DNA of 53,081 nt from Mycolicibacter senuensis. GTDB taxonomy: Bacteria; Actinomycetota; Actinomycetes; Mycobacteriales; Mycobacteriaceae. Position 1 is the first letter of the stretch; every line of letters starts with the position of its first letter. The notes below the pieces were generated by a model. The model saw only the letters and a list, made by a program, of their open reading frames with translations, was not told where the DNA came from and ran no database searches. Shown here in pieces: positions 17,803-26,496 of this stretch. The DNA lies in assembly GCF_002101885.1 (NCBI RefSeq), contig NZ_LQPS01000018.1, forward strand, positions 1 through 53,081, read 5' to 3'. A program made the position numbers and the translations under genes.

Positions 17803-18384
17803 ATGTTCCACCACACGGCAATCGCCGTCAAAGACGTCGACCGTTCTCACAAGTTCTACACCGAGGTCATGGGTTTTGAACTGCGTAAAGTCGTCAAACG
17901 GCAAGCGCCCGGCGGAGGCTGGACCAAGCACATCTTCTACTCCAACCCTGGTGAGCAAGGATTCTTCGCCATCTGGGACCTCCGCGGCCTGCAGGGCACC
18001 GGTGTCATGGACGAGGGCTGGTCAGGCGGTCTGTCGACGGGCGTCGGGTTGCCGTACTGGGTGAACCACATCGCGTTCGAATGCCACGATGCGGGCAAGC
18101 TCGACCAACACAAGCAGCGGTGGCTGGACCGCGGTTATCACGTGCTTGAGGTCAGGCATGAGTTCATCCACTCGATCTACACCCGTGACCCCGACGGCAC
18201 GCTTGTCGAGTTCACCTATGACACTGTTCCTCTCACCGCGGACGACACCGCCGAAGCCATCGAGCTGATGGCCGATGACACGCCCGCGAGCGTCCCGGAG
18301 TACGAGGGGATCGTGCACAAGTCGGAACACGCCCGTGCCCGCAAGGACGCCGAGCGGTTGATCGACGCCGGCGTGGCGCCCTGA
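17803..18384 (+). CDS. VOC-superfamily protein (glyoxalase/dioxygenase fold)
   Basis: A 193-residue vicinal-oxygen-chelate protein with two beta-alpha-beta-beta-beta modules: FHHTAIAVKDVDRSHKFYTEV at the start and VNHIAFECHD...GTLVEFTYD in the second. Candidate metal ligands are His3 or His4, the His of VNHIAF and the Glu of LVEFTYD. Such folds include glyoxalases, methylmalonyl-CoA epimerases and extradiol dioxygenases; the single-domain length argues against the usual two-domain HsaC-type dioxygenase. ATG 17803 has GAGGTG upstream. A 40-residue polar tail follows the fold. It lies after the TetR-thioesterase pair and appears to have its own promoter. The reaction is not determined. Confidence 0.82.
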   Translation: MFHHTAIAVKDVDRSHKFYTEVMGFELRKVVKRQAPGGGWTKHIFYSNPGEQGFFAIWDLRGLQGTGVMDEGWSGGLSTGVGLPYWVNHIAFECHDAGKLDQHKQRWLDRGYHVLEVRHEFIHSIYTRDPDGTLVEFTYDTVPLTADDTAEAIELMADDTPASVPEYEGIVHKSEHARARKDAERLIDAGVAP

Positions 18385-18411
18385 ACCCGATCCATCCACT
18401 GAATTGGTGGT

Positions 18412-18434
18412 GGCCGGCCCATATTCGGCCGGCC
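18412..18434. terminator. Candidate terminator hairpin between converging genes
   Basis: GGCCGGCC (18412-18419) and GGCCGGCC (18427-18434) form a perfect 8-base stem with a 7-base loop. It sits between the VOC gene (plus, ends 18384) and the lyase gene (minus, ends 18470), the expected place for a shared terminator. Confidence 0.55.
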
Positions 18435-18469
18435 GGTCCTGTGGCGTGGGGAAGCTGGGCGCGGCGCGG

Positions 18470-19420
18470 CTAGGGGTCCACGATGCCCGAGCCCGCGAAA
18501 CCGCGACGGTCCCCGGCGCGCAGCACTCCGCTCGGCAGAGGCCGGCCGATGATGTCCTGCGCGAGTTGTGCCGCGCGGATGGATAGTTCGACGTCGATCC
18601 CGGTCTCGACGCCCATGTCACGTGCCAGATAAACCAGTTCCTCGGTTGCCACGTTGCCGCTCGCTCCCGGAGCGAAGGGACAGCCGCCGAGGCCGCCGAT
18701 CGACGAGTCGATCATCGTGACGCCGAGCTGCATCGCCGCGAAAATGGTGGCAAGCCCGGTTCCGCGGGTGTTGTGCACGTGTAACGCAATCGGCACCGCG
18801 GGTTGCCGGCATCGCGCGGCGACGATCAGATCGGCTGCGCGCCGCGGTGTCACCGTTCCGATGGTGTCGCCGAGACAGATCACATCCGCCCCGCTGACTA
18901 CGGCCCGATCGACGAGGGTTTCGACTCGCGCCGCCGGTGTGGGCCCGTCGAAGGGACAGTCCCAGGCGACCGCGAAGATGACCTCCAATGTTCCACCCAC
19001 GGCATGAACGAGGTCGGCTATCGGCGACACCAGGGCCATCGAATCCTGCACCGAACGGCCGACATTGGCCTGCGAATGTCCTTCGGACGCCGACACCACG
19101 TACTCGAGGTTGACCAGGCCGCTGTCAATGGCCCGGCCCGCGCCGCCGAGACTGGCCACCAGCGCGGAGAACTCGACGCCGCGATAACGGTCCAGGGCCG
19201 CGGCTACGTCTGCGGCATCGCGAAGCGCGGGTACCGCTCGCGGTGATACGAACGCGGTAGCCTCGATCCGTTCGGCTCCCATGGCAACCAAGGCGTCCAG
19301 CAGTCTCAGTTTGGCGGCGGTGGCGATCGGCGCTTCCAACTGCAGCCCATCGCGCAAGCCCACCTCGCGTACCGAAATTCGTTCCGGCATGTCCAACGCC
19401 GGGCGGACGCCGATGCTCAC
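18470..19420 (-). CDS. HMG-CoA lyase-family protein
   Basis: A 316-residue DRE-TIM-type aldolase close to hydroxymethylglutaryl-CoA lyase, which splits a 3-hydroxy-3-methyl-acyl-CoA into acetyl-CoA and a keto product. Visible motifs: REVGLRDGLQLE with metal-binding Asp24, HVHN with His214 and His216, and the signature GGLGGCPFAPGASGNVATE with catalytic Cys247. The GTG at 19420 overlaps the LLM gene stop as GTGA; an ATG at 19390 is the alternative. The family usually acts in leucine or isoprenoid breakdown. Here, beside a P450/LLM cluster, the substrate may be a branched intermediate of a larger lipid (inference). Confidence 0.9.
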   Translation of the reverse strand: MSIGVRPALDMPERISVREVGLRDGLQLEAPIATAAKLRLLDALVAMGAERIEATAFVSPRAVPALRDAADVAAALDRYRGVEFSALVASLGGAGRAIDSGLVNLEYVVSASEGHSQANVGRSVQDSMALVSPIADLVHAVGGTLEVIFAVAWDCPFDGPTPAARVETLVDRAVVSGADVICLGDTIGTVTPRRAADLIVAARCRQPAVPIALHVHNTRGTGLATIFAAMQLGVTMIDSSIGGLGGCPFAPGASGNVATEELVYLARDMGVETGIDVELSIRAAQLAQDIIGRPLPSGVLRAGDRRGFAGSGIVDP

Positions 19421-20451
19421 GAGAGTTGGGGCAAGACATCCGTACTGATCAGTTCGACCATCGCCCGGAACTCGTCGGCCGGCTGTCCGCCCATGTCGAT
19501 CGACAACAGGTTGACGTCGGCTTTGAGCATCTGGGTGACCTTCCCCAGGCGGTCGACGACCTCGGCGGGGCTGCCCGCGATCGCCGGCCCGTCCGTGCTC
19601 AAGAATTCGAAATTGAAGGGTTTCTGGATGAAGGGCGGCGGATTCGGGTTCACGCGGGCGATCACTGTCTTCATGAGATCGAAATACGCGTTGTAACGCG
19701 GCATCCAGCGCTCGCGGGCACGCCGACTGTCGGTGTCCACATTCAGATGCCAGCACGCACCGATCCGCGGCTTGCGCGTATGCCCGTGCGACGCATAACG
19801 TTCGAGATAACTGTCCACTACCGGGACGAACATGGCGGGATTGCCGAAAGCGCTGGGCAGCATGAGATCCAAGCCGAGCCGGGCAGCGAGTTCAAGCGTC
19901 GATTCCGACGCGCCGCCCCCGATCCACAGCGGCGGGACCTGCTCGGGCGGCGGCTGCAATGCAAACGCGTCGAGCGGCGGCCGGTACTTGCCCTGCCACG
20001 TCACGGGTTTGCCAGTCCACAGGTCGAGAAGCAGCTCGACATTCTCCTCGAACAGCTCATGTGAGTCGTCGGGATTCTGCCCGAAGACCGTGTAGGTCGA
20101 CGTGAAGAAGTTCCCGCGGCCAGCGACCATTTCCACGCGCCCGGAGTTCAGCGCGTCCAGGGTTGCGTAGTCCTCGGCCACCCGCAGTGGGTCGAGGTTC
20201 GCCAGCAGCGTTACCGCGGTACTGAGCTTGATGTTCTTGGTGCGTTCGCCGATGGCGGCCAAGATGACCGGCGGACACGAGTAGATGTATTCCAGCCCGT
20301 GGTGCTCACCGATATGCACCGCTTCGAACCCGCCCTCATCGGCAGCCACCGCTGCTTCGACGATCGCGCGGTGACGTTCGACGGCGCTCTCGCGTCTGCC
20401 GGTGATCGGATCGGTGACTTGGTCACCCAGGGTCATCAAACTCAAAGCCAT
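19417..20451 (-). CDS. LLM-class flavin-dependent monooxygenase
   Basis: A 344-residue bacterial-luciferase-like protein. The N-terminal strand and following segment (FEAVHIGEHHGLEYIYSCPPVILAAIGERT), then VEMVAGRGNFFTS and PPLWIGGGASESTLELAARLG, are typical of this TIM-barrel family. These enzymes use reduced FMN or F420 and O2 to insert oxygen, including type II Baeyer-Villiger reactions. Which cofactor is used here is not visible. ATG 20451 has GGGAG upstream; the frame runs to 20751, but that part overlaps the promoter and is not protein-like. It is the first gene of a two-gene operon with the lyase. Confidence 0.88.
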   Translation of the reverse strand: MALSLMTLGDQVTDPITGRRESAVERHRAIVEAAVAADEGGFEAVHIGEHHGLEYIYSCPPVILAAIGERTKNIKLSTAVTLLANLDPLRVAEDYATLDALNSGRVEMVAGRGNFFTSTYTVFGQNPDDSHELFEENVELLLDLWTGKPVTWQGKYRPPLDAFALQPPPEQVPPLWIGGGASESTLELAARLGLDLMLPSAFGNPAMFVPVVDSYLERYASHGHTRKPRIGACWHLNVDTDSRRARERWMPRYNAYFDLMKTVIARVNPNPPPFIQKPFNFEFLSTDGPAIAGSPAEVVDRLGKVTQMLKADVNLLSIDMGGQPADEFRAMVELISTDVLPQLS

Positions 20452-20501
20452 GGTTCCGCTTCTCCCATCCTCGATGGTCCCTACAGGACGCTCCGCAGCC
20501 C

Positions 20502-20530
20502 AATTTAACAAACGCTGTTTGATTCGACAA
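20502..20530 (-). promoter_or_regulatory. LLM-lyase promoter with best candidate TetR operator (site B)
   Basis: Read on the minus strand: TTGTCG (20530-20525), exactly 17 bases, TAAATT (20507-20502). The spacer contains CAAACAGCGTTTG (20521-20509), a perfect 5-3-5 inverted repeat (CAAAC/GTTTG). The LLM start codon is 51 bases downstream of the -10. A repressor here would block RNA polymerase directly. Confidence 0.75.
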
Positions 20531-20837
20531 GGGAGGGCATCGAGGTCGCGAATTTGGTTGCTTGCAAGGCTCTCCCGGGATCGTCGAGGATGGACGGTTC
20601 CGCAGATACGGCACCTCAATGCAGCATCGATTGGATTATGGCGGGCGAGCGCTACGCCGGGACGCTCCGCGGACCCGTCCGGCGTAGCGGGTGTGGATAC
20701 CCGGCTCCGCGGCCGGCGGACCGGACGGCAGGCTCCAGGGGGCCCGGGCATTAAACTAGCGTCATTCGATTAAAGCGCCGGTTCGGCTGCGGAAGCGGCC
20801 TGATGACGCAGCGCAAGCACCGTTCACGATACCCTTC
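20531..20837. other. Gene-free stretch between divergent LLM and SDR promoters
   Basis: About 300 bases between two back-to-back promoters. It holds the hairpin at 20650-20689 and GC-rich sequence. Short frames here overlap one another and show no protein family. Confidence 0.5.
20650..20689. repeat. Strong hairpin: 11-base inverted repeat
   Basis: CGCTACGCCGG (20650-20660) and CCGGCGTAGCG (20679-20689) are perfect arms around 18 bases, and ACG/CGT inside the loop can extend the stem past a one-base bulge. It lies mid-way between two divergent promoters, about 120-150 bases from each. An insulating terminator, a regulator site or a remnant of a small repeat are all possible. Confidence 0.6.
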
Positions 20838-20866
20838 TTGCCAGCCGAACCTCGTTTGGTTACTAT
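20838..20866 (+). promoter_or_regulatory. Promoter of the SDR-hydrolase-ligase operon with candidate operator (site E)
   Basis: TTGCCA (20838-20843), exactly 17 bases, TACTAT (20861-20866). The spacer contains CGAACCTCGTTTG (20846-20858), placed two bases from each element. The SDR ATG is at 20922. Both promoter hexamers and the operator fit the pattern seen at site B. Confidence 0.72.
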
Positions 20867-20921
20867 CGGACCACGCGGGCCAAGAACGCCTGTCACACAG
20901 CAGATCAGCAACGGGAGCGGC

Positions 20922-21752
20922 ATGGGAAACCTCGAGGGCAAGGTGGCTTTCATCAGTGGTGGTGCGCGCGGCCAGGGGCGCGCGCACGCCGTCCGGCTCG
21001 CTCGCGAAGGCGCCGACATCATCACGTTCGATATCGCCGGGCAGATCGACTCGGTACCGTACCCGCTGGCAACCAAAGACGACCTCGAAGAGACCGTACG
21101 GCAAGTCGAGGCGCTGGGGCGTAAAGCGTTGGCCCGCCAGGCCGACGTTCGCGATCAGGCTGCGGTGGAAGCGGTTCTCGCAGAAGGCATAGGCGAACTC
21201 GGGCGGGTGGACGTCGTGATGGCCAACGCCGGGATCATGCCGGTGGTCGGACCCACGTCCACCAAGGTTTCCGCCTGGCATGACGCGATCGACATCATGC
21301 TCACCGGCGTGGTCTACACGTTGGAGGCCGCAGTGCCGACCATGATCGAGCAGAACGAGGGCGGCTCGATCGTCATCACCAGTTCGGTCGCCGGCTTGAA
21401 GGGCACCGCCCGCTCCTTACGCACCAACACATACGGATTGCTGGGCTATACGGCCGCCAAACATGGCGTGATCGGTGTGATGCGCTCCTACGCCAACGCA
21501 CTGGCCGGCTACAACATCCGGGTCAACACCCTGCATCCGACCGGCGCCAATACCCCGATGGTCGCCAACGACGCGTTCCTGGGTTCGGCCGATCAGTTCC
21601 CCGAACTGTTCGAAGCGATGAGCAACGCACTCCCGGTGCAGTTGATCGAGGCGGACGACGTCGCCAACGCCGCGGCCTGGTTGGTGTCCGATGAAGCGCG
21701 CTATGTCACGGGAGTCTCACTGCCGGTCGACGCCGGGGCATCGGTCCGCTAA
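20922..21752 (+). CDS. Mycofactocin-coupled SDR family oxidoreductase
   Basis: A 276-residue SDR with the features of the mycofactocin-coupled subfamily (TIGR03971): GGARGQGRAHAVRLA at the cofactor turn, and a long insertion after the second strand (YPLATKDDLEETVRQVEAL, then ARQADVRD). The catalytic residues are Ser154/155, Tyr176 and Lys180. In this subfamily the NAD(P) is bound non-exchangeably and electrons pass to the redox peptide mycofactocin. No mft genes are in the window; mycobacteria carry them elsewhere. ATG 20922 has GGGAG nearby. It is first of an eight-gene plus-strand series ending at 28413. Confidence 0.88.
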   Translation: MGNLEGKVAFISGGARGQGRAHAVRLAREGADIITFDIAGQIDSVPYPLATKDDLEETVRQVEALGRKALARQADVRDQAAVEAVLAEGIGELGRVDVVMANAGIMPVVGPTSTKVSAWHDAIDIMLTGVVYTLEAAVPTMIEQNEGGSIVITSSVAGLKGTARSLRTNTYGLLGYTAAKHGVIGVMRSYANALAGYNIRVNTLHPTGANTPMVANDAFLGSADQFPELFEAMSNALPVQLIEADDVANAAAWLVSDEARYVTGVSLPVDAGASVR

Positions 21753-21828
21753 ACGCACCGCAAACCTCTCGCGTAACCGGCGGCGATCGGTCACCGTCGG
21801 GTCAGCACTTGACTGGAGGATCTTCAAA

Positions 21829-23022
21829 TTGGCTGAATCGGTCACTCAGGTGCCCCGCGGAAAGTACACCAGGACCCCGTATCTGATCGTCTCGGAAGAG
21901 AAGACAGTACGTAAGGACGTCTACGGGTCGATCGGCGAGAACATCGTCCGGCAAGCGCAGCTCCTTCGCGGCTCTCAGCCATCCGACACCGTCATCGTGG
22001 CGACGCATCCCATCGGTTCCCCGGGATACCTGCCGCTGTTCTCCGAGCTGGCCCGCACCGGTCTACACGTGATCGGTGCCGCCAATCGCTACTCAGTCGG
22101 TGACTTTGCGCTCCAGATGGAGAACATGCTGTTGGACCTACACGCGTGTATCGACGATGTGCGCAATCGCCTCGGCTACCAGCACGTCATCCTCGCCGGC
22201 TGGAGTGGCGGCGGGTCCCCGATGATGGGGTATCAGGCGGAGGCCGAATCGCCAATCATCGCCAAAACCGCTGCCGGCGAGGATACGCTGCTCACCGAGA
22301 CGACACTCGCGAAAGCAGATGGGGTGGTGCTGCTGGCAGCACCACGCAGCAGGCACCGTCTCCTCACCGATTTTCTCGATGCCTCGATCACCAATGAACT
22401 CGAACCGGAATGCGGTCGCCGAACCGAATTCGACCTGTATGACCCCGCGAATCCCAACCAGCCGCCGTACTCGCCGGACTTCCTCGCCGAGTATCGCGCC
22501 GCCCAGCGGGAACGCAGCCATCGGATCACCGCGTTCGCCCAGAGCAAGTTGGCCGAATTCCGGGCGGCCGGACGGCCACACGCCGAACACGGTTTCGTGG
22601 TGCCCGGGACGATGGCCGATCCCCGCTGGCTGGACCCGTCCATCGAACCCAACGGGCGACAACCCGGCTGGAGTTACCTCGGCGATCCATGCACCGCCAA
22701 TAACAGCCCGGGCGCACTGATGCGTTTCACCACCACGCGTAGCTGGCTTTCCCAGTGGAGCCTGCAGACCGCCCAGGTTGACGCCGGCGACGCAGCCCCG
22801 CGCGTCACCGTTCCGGTTCTCATTCTGGTCAACGGGTGCGACGATGCGGTGCCGACCAGTCACCCGCATCAGGTTTTCGATGCGATCAGCCATCCGGACA
22901 AGGAACTGGTGGAACTGCCCGGTGCCAACCACTATTTCAGCGGAGCCGGCCAGAAGACCCACCTGACCCGAGCTGCCGACCTGGTGCATCACTGGGTGGT
23001 GCGGCACCAGTTTGTCAACTGA
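21829..23022 (+). CDS. Alpha/beta hydrolase
   Basis: A 397-residue protein of the alpha/beta-hydrolase fold. The nucleophile elbow is GWSGG (Ser126 in LAGWSGGGSPMMGYQ), the acid is probably the Asp in LVNGCDDAVPTSHPHQ and the His is in GANHYFSG. It should cleave an ester, lactone or carbon-carbon bond. The start is TTG at 21829 with GGAGG ten bases upstream; no good ATG lies nearer. A long insertion between elbow and acid, rich in Arg and Pro, forms the lid region. It follows the mycofactocin SDR by 76 bases and precedes the acyl-CoA ligase, which fits lactone opening before CoA activation (inference). Confidence 0.85.
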   Translation: MAESVTQVPRGKYTRTPYLIVSEEKTVRKDVYGSIGENIVRQAQLLRGSQPSDTVIVATHPIGSPGYLPLFSELARTGLHVIGAANRYSVGDFALQMENMLLDLHACIDDVRNRLGYQHVILAGWSGGGSPMMGYQAEAESPIIAKTAAGEDTLLTETTLAKADGVVLLAAPRSRHRLLTDFLDASITNELEPECGRRTEFDLYDPANPNQPPYSPDFLAEYRAAQRERSHRITAFAQSKLAEFRAAGRPHAEHGFVVPGTMADPRWLDPSIEPNGRQPGWSYLGDPCTANNSPGALMRFTTTRSWLSQWSLQTAQVDAGDAAPRVTVPVLILVNGCDDAVPTSHPHQVFDAISHPDKELVELPGANHYFSGAGQKTHLTRAADLVHHWVVRHQFVN

Positions 23023-23060
23023 ACTACGCGGTCCACGCCACCCGATGAGGAGATAGACAG

Positions 23061-24608
23061 ATGGCCTTCGTGGCCCACGACTGGGTTGCTTACCACGCCG
23101 ACCACCGCCCGGATGCCCCGGCGCTCGGCAGCGCCGACGATTCCACCATGCAGACATGGGCTCAACTCGAAGATCGGGTGGGCCGGCTTGCCCGGGTACT
23201 GCGCGCGCGTGGCGTCGGTAAAGGTGATCGTATCCTGGTGGTCGCCGAGAACGACCCGCGGCTCTTCGAGATCCAGTTCGCCGCGATGCGGATCGGCGCG
23301 GTGTTGACGCCGGTGAATTGGCGTTTGGCGGTCCCCGAGATGATCGACATCGCGATCGACGCCGATCCGCGACTGATCATCCACGACGCTCATTGGGCGC
23401 AGGTAGCCCACGCCGTCGCTGATAGAGCAGCGGTGCCGCAGCGGCTGTCGTGGGCATCGGATGACTCGGAGTATGACATCGCCGTTGCCGCCGCCGAATA
23501 CCTTGCTCCGAACGGCAATTTGACGTTCGATGACCCCACCCACATCCTGTACACGTCGGGCACCACCGGTCTCCCCAAGGGCGTGCTCTCGACCCACGGA
23601 ACGTTGGTGTGGCACGCACTCAACACCGCACAGACCACCAGGTTCTCCGAGCCGGACAATCACCACCTCAACCCCATGCCACTGTTTCATGCCGGCGGCC
23701 TCAATGTGATGGCCAATCCGGTCATGTACTTCGGTGGCGCGGTATCGACCATGCGGCGGTTCGCACCCGAGCCCGTCTTGAGCGCATTGACCCGATCTGA
23801 GGTTCCGGTAACGCATTTCGCCGCGATACCGTTGATGTATCGCAGCATATCCACCCAGCAGGACTTCAGCGGCGCCGACTTCTCAAACGCACGTCAGTTC
23901 ATTGTCGCGGGCGCCATCGCAGAACCCGAGCTGCTGCAGATCTGGGCAGATCGCGGTGTGCTGCTGCAGCCGCAGTACGGCGGCACCGAGCATGGTCCGA
24001 TGGCAACGGCCCTGGACTACTCGACAGCCGACCCGATGGCCGCCTTCGCGAAGGCCAAGGCCGGGTCGACCGGAAAAGCGGCTCGACACACCCAGATCCG
24101 CCTCGTCGACCAGGACGGCAACGACGTGCCCGCTGGCCGCACCGGCGAGATCTGGCTGCGCGGTCCAAGCGTTACTCCGGGATATTGGAACAGGAACACC
24201 GAGGAATACTTCACTGACGGCTGGTATCGGACCGGCGACGGTGCACGCTACGATGCTGACGGGTACTACTACTTGTCCGGCCGGGTCAAAGAGATGTTCA
24301 AGTCGGGCGGGGAGAATGTGTACCCCGCCGAGATAGAGCGGATCCTGTGCGTTCATCCGAAGGTCGCGGACGTCGCCGTCATCGGCATCGCACATGAGGT
24401 ATGGGGTGAGACGGGAATGGCCGTCGTCGTACCGGCCACTCCACACGACCCTCCCACGCTCGAGGAGCTCAACGAATTCGCCGGGCCACGGCTGGCACGG
24501 TTCAAACTGCCCAAAGCCCTGACCGTAGTGCCAGAACTCCCTCGTAACGCCACCGGAAAGGTGTCCCGCTCGGAGTTGAAACAGCAATACTGCGGGGTAC
24601 GAGTATGA
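23061..24608 (+). CDS. Acyl-CoA synthetase (AMP-forming ligase)
   Basis: A 515-residue ANL-superfamily ligase that activates a carboxylic acid with ATP and couples it to CoA. The P-loop-like A3 motif TSGTTGLPKG is at residues 165-174. YGGTEHG (A5), WYRTGDGARYDADGYYYLSGR (A7/A8) and the C-terminal lysine region NATGKVSR (A10) are all present, so it looks catalytically complete. GAGGAG precedes ATG 23061. It is followed with a 4-base overlap by the hydratase gene. It should load the pathway acid for the beta-oxidation-type genes that follow. Confidence 0.93.
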   Translation: MAFVAHDWVAYHADHRPDAPALGSADDSTMQTWAQLEDRVGRLARVLRARGVGKGDRILVVAENDPRLFEIQFAAMRIGAVLTPVNWRLAVPEMIDIAIDADPRLIIHDAHWAQVAHAVADRAAVPQRLSWASDDSEYDIAVAAAEYLAPNGNLTFDDPTHILYTSGTTGLPKGVLSTHGTLVWHALNTAQTTRFSEPDNHHLNPMPLFHAGGLNVMANPVMYFGGAVSTMRRFAPEPVLSALTRSEVPVTHFAAIPLMYRSISTQQDFSGADFSNARQFIVAGAIAEPELLQIWADRGVLLQPQYGGTEHGPMATALDYSTADPMAAFAKAKAGSTGKAARHTQIRLVDQDGNDVPAGRTGEIWLRGPSVTPGYWNRNTEEYFTDGWYRTGDGARYDADGYYYLSGRVKEMFKSGGENVYPAEIERILCVHPKVADVAVIGIAHEVWGETGMAVVVPATPHDPPTLEELNEFAGPRLARFKLPKALTVVPELPRNATGKVSRSELKQQYCGVRV

Positions 24609-25378
24609 TACGACATCATATGTCGGGGAGCGGCATCGCCGAGTTGATCATCGATAACCCGCCGGCGAACGCACTCAATCTTGCCGATATCGCCGAACTC
24701 GTCCGGCTTTTGCGCAGTTACCAGACTGACGACCGCGTGCGCGTTGTGCTGCTACGAGCCGATGGTCGAGGATTCTGTGGTGGCGGCGACGTCAAGGAAG
24801 TTCAGGGCCTGTCCGGATTTCACGGAATACTCGGCCAGGCCAGTGGATCCCAAGAGCTTACGCTTGCGATCGACGAGTGTCCGGTGCCGGTGATCGCCGC
24901 AATCCATGGCTATTGCATCGGATTAGGGGTACTGGTGGCCGGGGTATGCGACATCATCCTTGCGGCCGAACAGACCCGATTCGTTCTCGCCGAAGCCGAC
25001 AACGGCGCCACGAGCGGAATCGTCCAAGCCGTCGGTCTGCTTCCGGAGAAACGCCTACAGGCCGCGATGTACACCTGCGACCCGTTTTTCGCCGAGGAGC
25101 TGCATTCCTACGGCAGCGTCTACCGCGTTGTTCCGGTGCCCGAGTTGGCGGATGCGGCGCGGGCTGTCGCAGAGCAGATCGCCTCGAAGCGCTCCGCGGT
25201 GATCAGAGGGATCAAATCCGCGGTCAAGGGAACCATCGGCCGGGACATCCGTAAGTCCTACCGCCAGGAGCTCAGTTACACCCTCGAGTTGAACATGTCG
25301 GGCGAAGCACGCGATGCTCGTGAGGAATTCGTCGACGGAAGGCGTCGTGGGTACCGACATGGAGATGAGATCCAATGA
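24605..25378 (+). CDS. Enoyl-CoA hydratase/isomerase family protein
   Basis: A 257-residue crotonase-fold protein. The oxyanion-hole segments are FCGGGD (57-62) and HGYCIGLGVLVAG (101-113). The first catalytic Glu of classical hydratases, in GGG-x-E-L, is replaced here (LGVLVAG), whereas a Glu is present near the second position (LAEADNG). The enzyme may therefore be an isomerase, hydrolase or another crotonase activity rather than a standard hydratase. ATG 24605 overlaps the ligase stop (ATGA), and its own stop overlaps the next gene the same way, so the ligase-hydratase-dehydrogenase genes are translationally linked. Confidence 0.87.
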   Translation: MIRHHMSGSGIAELIIDNPPANALNLADIAELVRLLRSYQTDDRVRVVLLRADGRGFCGGGDVKEVQGLSGFHGILGQASGSQELTLAIDECPVPVIAAIHGYCIGLGVLVAGVCDIILAAEQTRFVLAEADNGATSGIVQAVGLLPEKRLQAAMYTCDPFFAEELHSYGSVYRVVPVPELADAARAVAEQIASKRSAVIRGIKSAVKGTIGRDIRKSYRQELSYTLELNMSGEARDAREEFVDGRRRGYRHGDEIQ

Positions 25379-26496
25379 GCTACATACCCAGTGACGAAGC
25401 GCTGGAACTCGGGGCGGTCGTTCGCCGCTTTCTCGACAAGCACTCCCCCGAGGACACGGTGCGGGACCGGATGTCCGATGCCGGGTCCTACGACCCGCAG
25501 GTATGGCGGACGCTCGCCGTCGAGCTCGGCGTGCACGGACTGGCCGTTCCGGAAGAGTTCGGCGGAAGCGGAGCCGGGCTCACCGAACTCGGGATGGTGT
25601 TCCAGGAACTCGGCCGCAACCTCTACGGCGCACCGATATTGGCGTCCGTCGGATTCGCAACCACGGTGCTGCTGTACTGTACCGACACCGCTGCTCGGCA
25701 GGAGCTGCTCCCACCGCTGGTTTCCGGGGAGATGGTTGCCGCGGTGGCCTGGGGTGGTCCCGATCCGTCGCGGAGTTCGGTCACTGCCACCGCCGCCGGC
25801 GGCGAGTCCGCCACGTTGAACGGCCTGGCAGACTACGTGCTTTCCGGTCCACAGGCAGACATCCTCCTGGTGAGTGTTACAACCGCCGACGGCCCGGAGA
25901 TGTACGCCGTCGAAGATGCCCGGCGGCTACCGTGGCACGAGATCACGCCGCTGGATCAGACGCGCAAGCTCGGCCATGTCGAGCTCCGCGCTGTCCCGGC
26001 ACGTCGCCTTTCAATCACGGGTGACGCCCTGGACCGGGCCGTCGACATCTGGACACTGCTACTGGCAGCCGAACAACTCGGCGGTGCGGCGCAAGTCCTC
26101 GAACAAGCCGTCGACTACGCGCGCACCCGCATACAGTTCGGACGTCCAATCGGCTCCTTTCAGGCGATCAAACATCGCTGCGCCGACCTGCTCGTCGCCG
26201 TCGAGTTGGCCAGATCAGTGGTGTGGCATGGCCTTTGGACCGCCGATCACGATCCGCAAGATCTGGCGATCGCCGCCGCGCTGGCCGGATCGGCGGCTAC
26301 CGACACGTACATGCGTGCCGCCGCAGAGAACGTCCAGATCCACGGTGGCATCGGGTTCACCTGGGAGCACCCTGCCCACCTTTACCTGAAGCGAGCCAAG
26401 GCCTCGTCGCTGTTGCTGCGCTCGCCCGCACAGAATCGGGACCGAGTGGGTATGTGCCTCGAACTGCCGAGTGGAGTTGAATACGTTGGCTGCTGA
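25375..26496 (+). CDS. Acyl-CoA dehydrogenase, non-catalytic-type partner subunit
   Basis: A 373-residue acyl-CoA dehydrogenase-fold protein. Visible are the N-terminal helical domain (LAVPEEFGGSGAGLTELGMV), the C-terminal FAD contacts (RIQFGRPIGSFQAIKHR) and ENVQIHGGIGFTWEHPAHLYLKR, but no catalytic Glu in the usual place. This fits one half of an alpha2beta2 dehydrogenase like FadE26-27 or FadE28-29 of mycobacterial steroid breakdown, the other half being the next gene. It should desaturate an acyl-CoA with electrons passed to ETF. ATG 25375 overlaps the hydratase stop (ATGA). Confidence 0.9.
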   Translation: MSYIPSDEALELGAVVRRFLDKHSPEDTVRDRMSDAGSYDPQVWRTLAVELGVHGLAVPEEFGGSGAGLTELGMVFQELGRNLYGAPILASVGFATTVLLYCTDTAARQELLPPLVSGEMVAAVAWGGPDPSRSSVTATAAGGESATLNGLADYVLSGPQADILLVSVTTADGPEMYAVEDARRLPWHEITPLDQTRKLGHVELRAVPARRLSITGDALDRAVDIWTLLLAAEQLGGAAQVLEQAVDYARTRIQFGRPIGSFQAIKHRCADLLVAVELARSVVWHGLWTADHDPQDLAIAAALAGSAATDTYMRAAAENVQIHGGIGFTWEHPAHLYLKRAKASSLLLRSPAQNRDRVGMCLELPSGVEYVGC

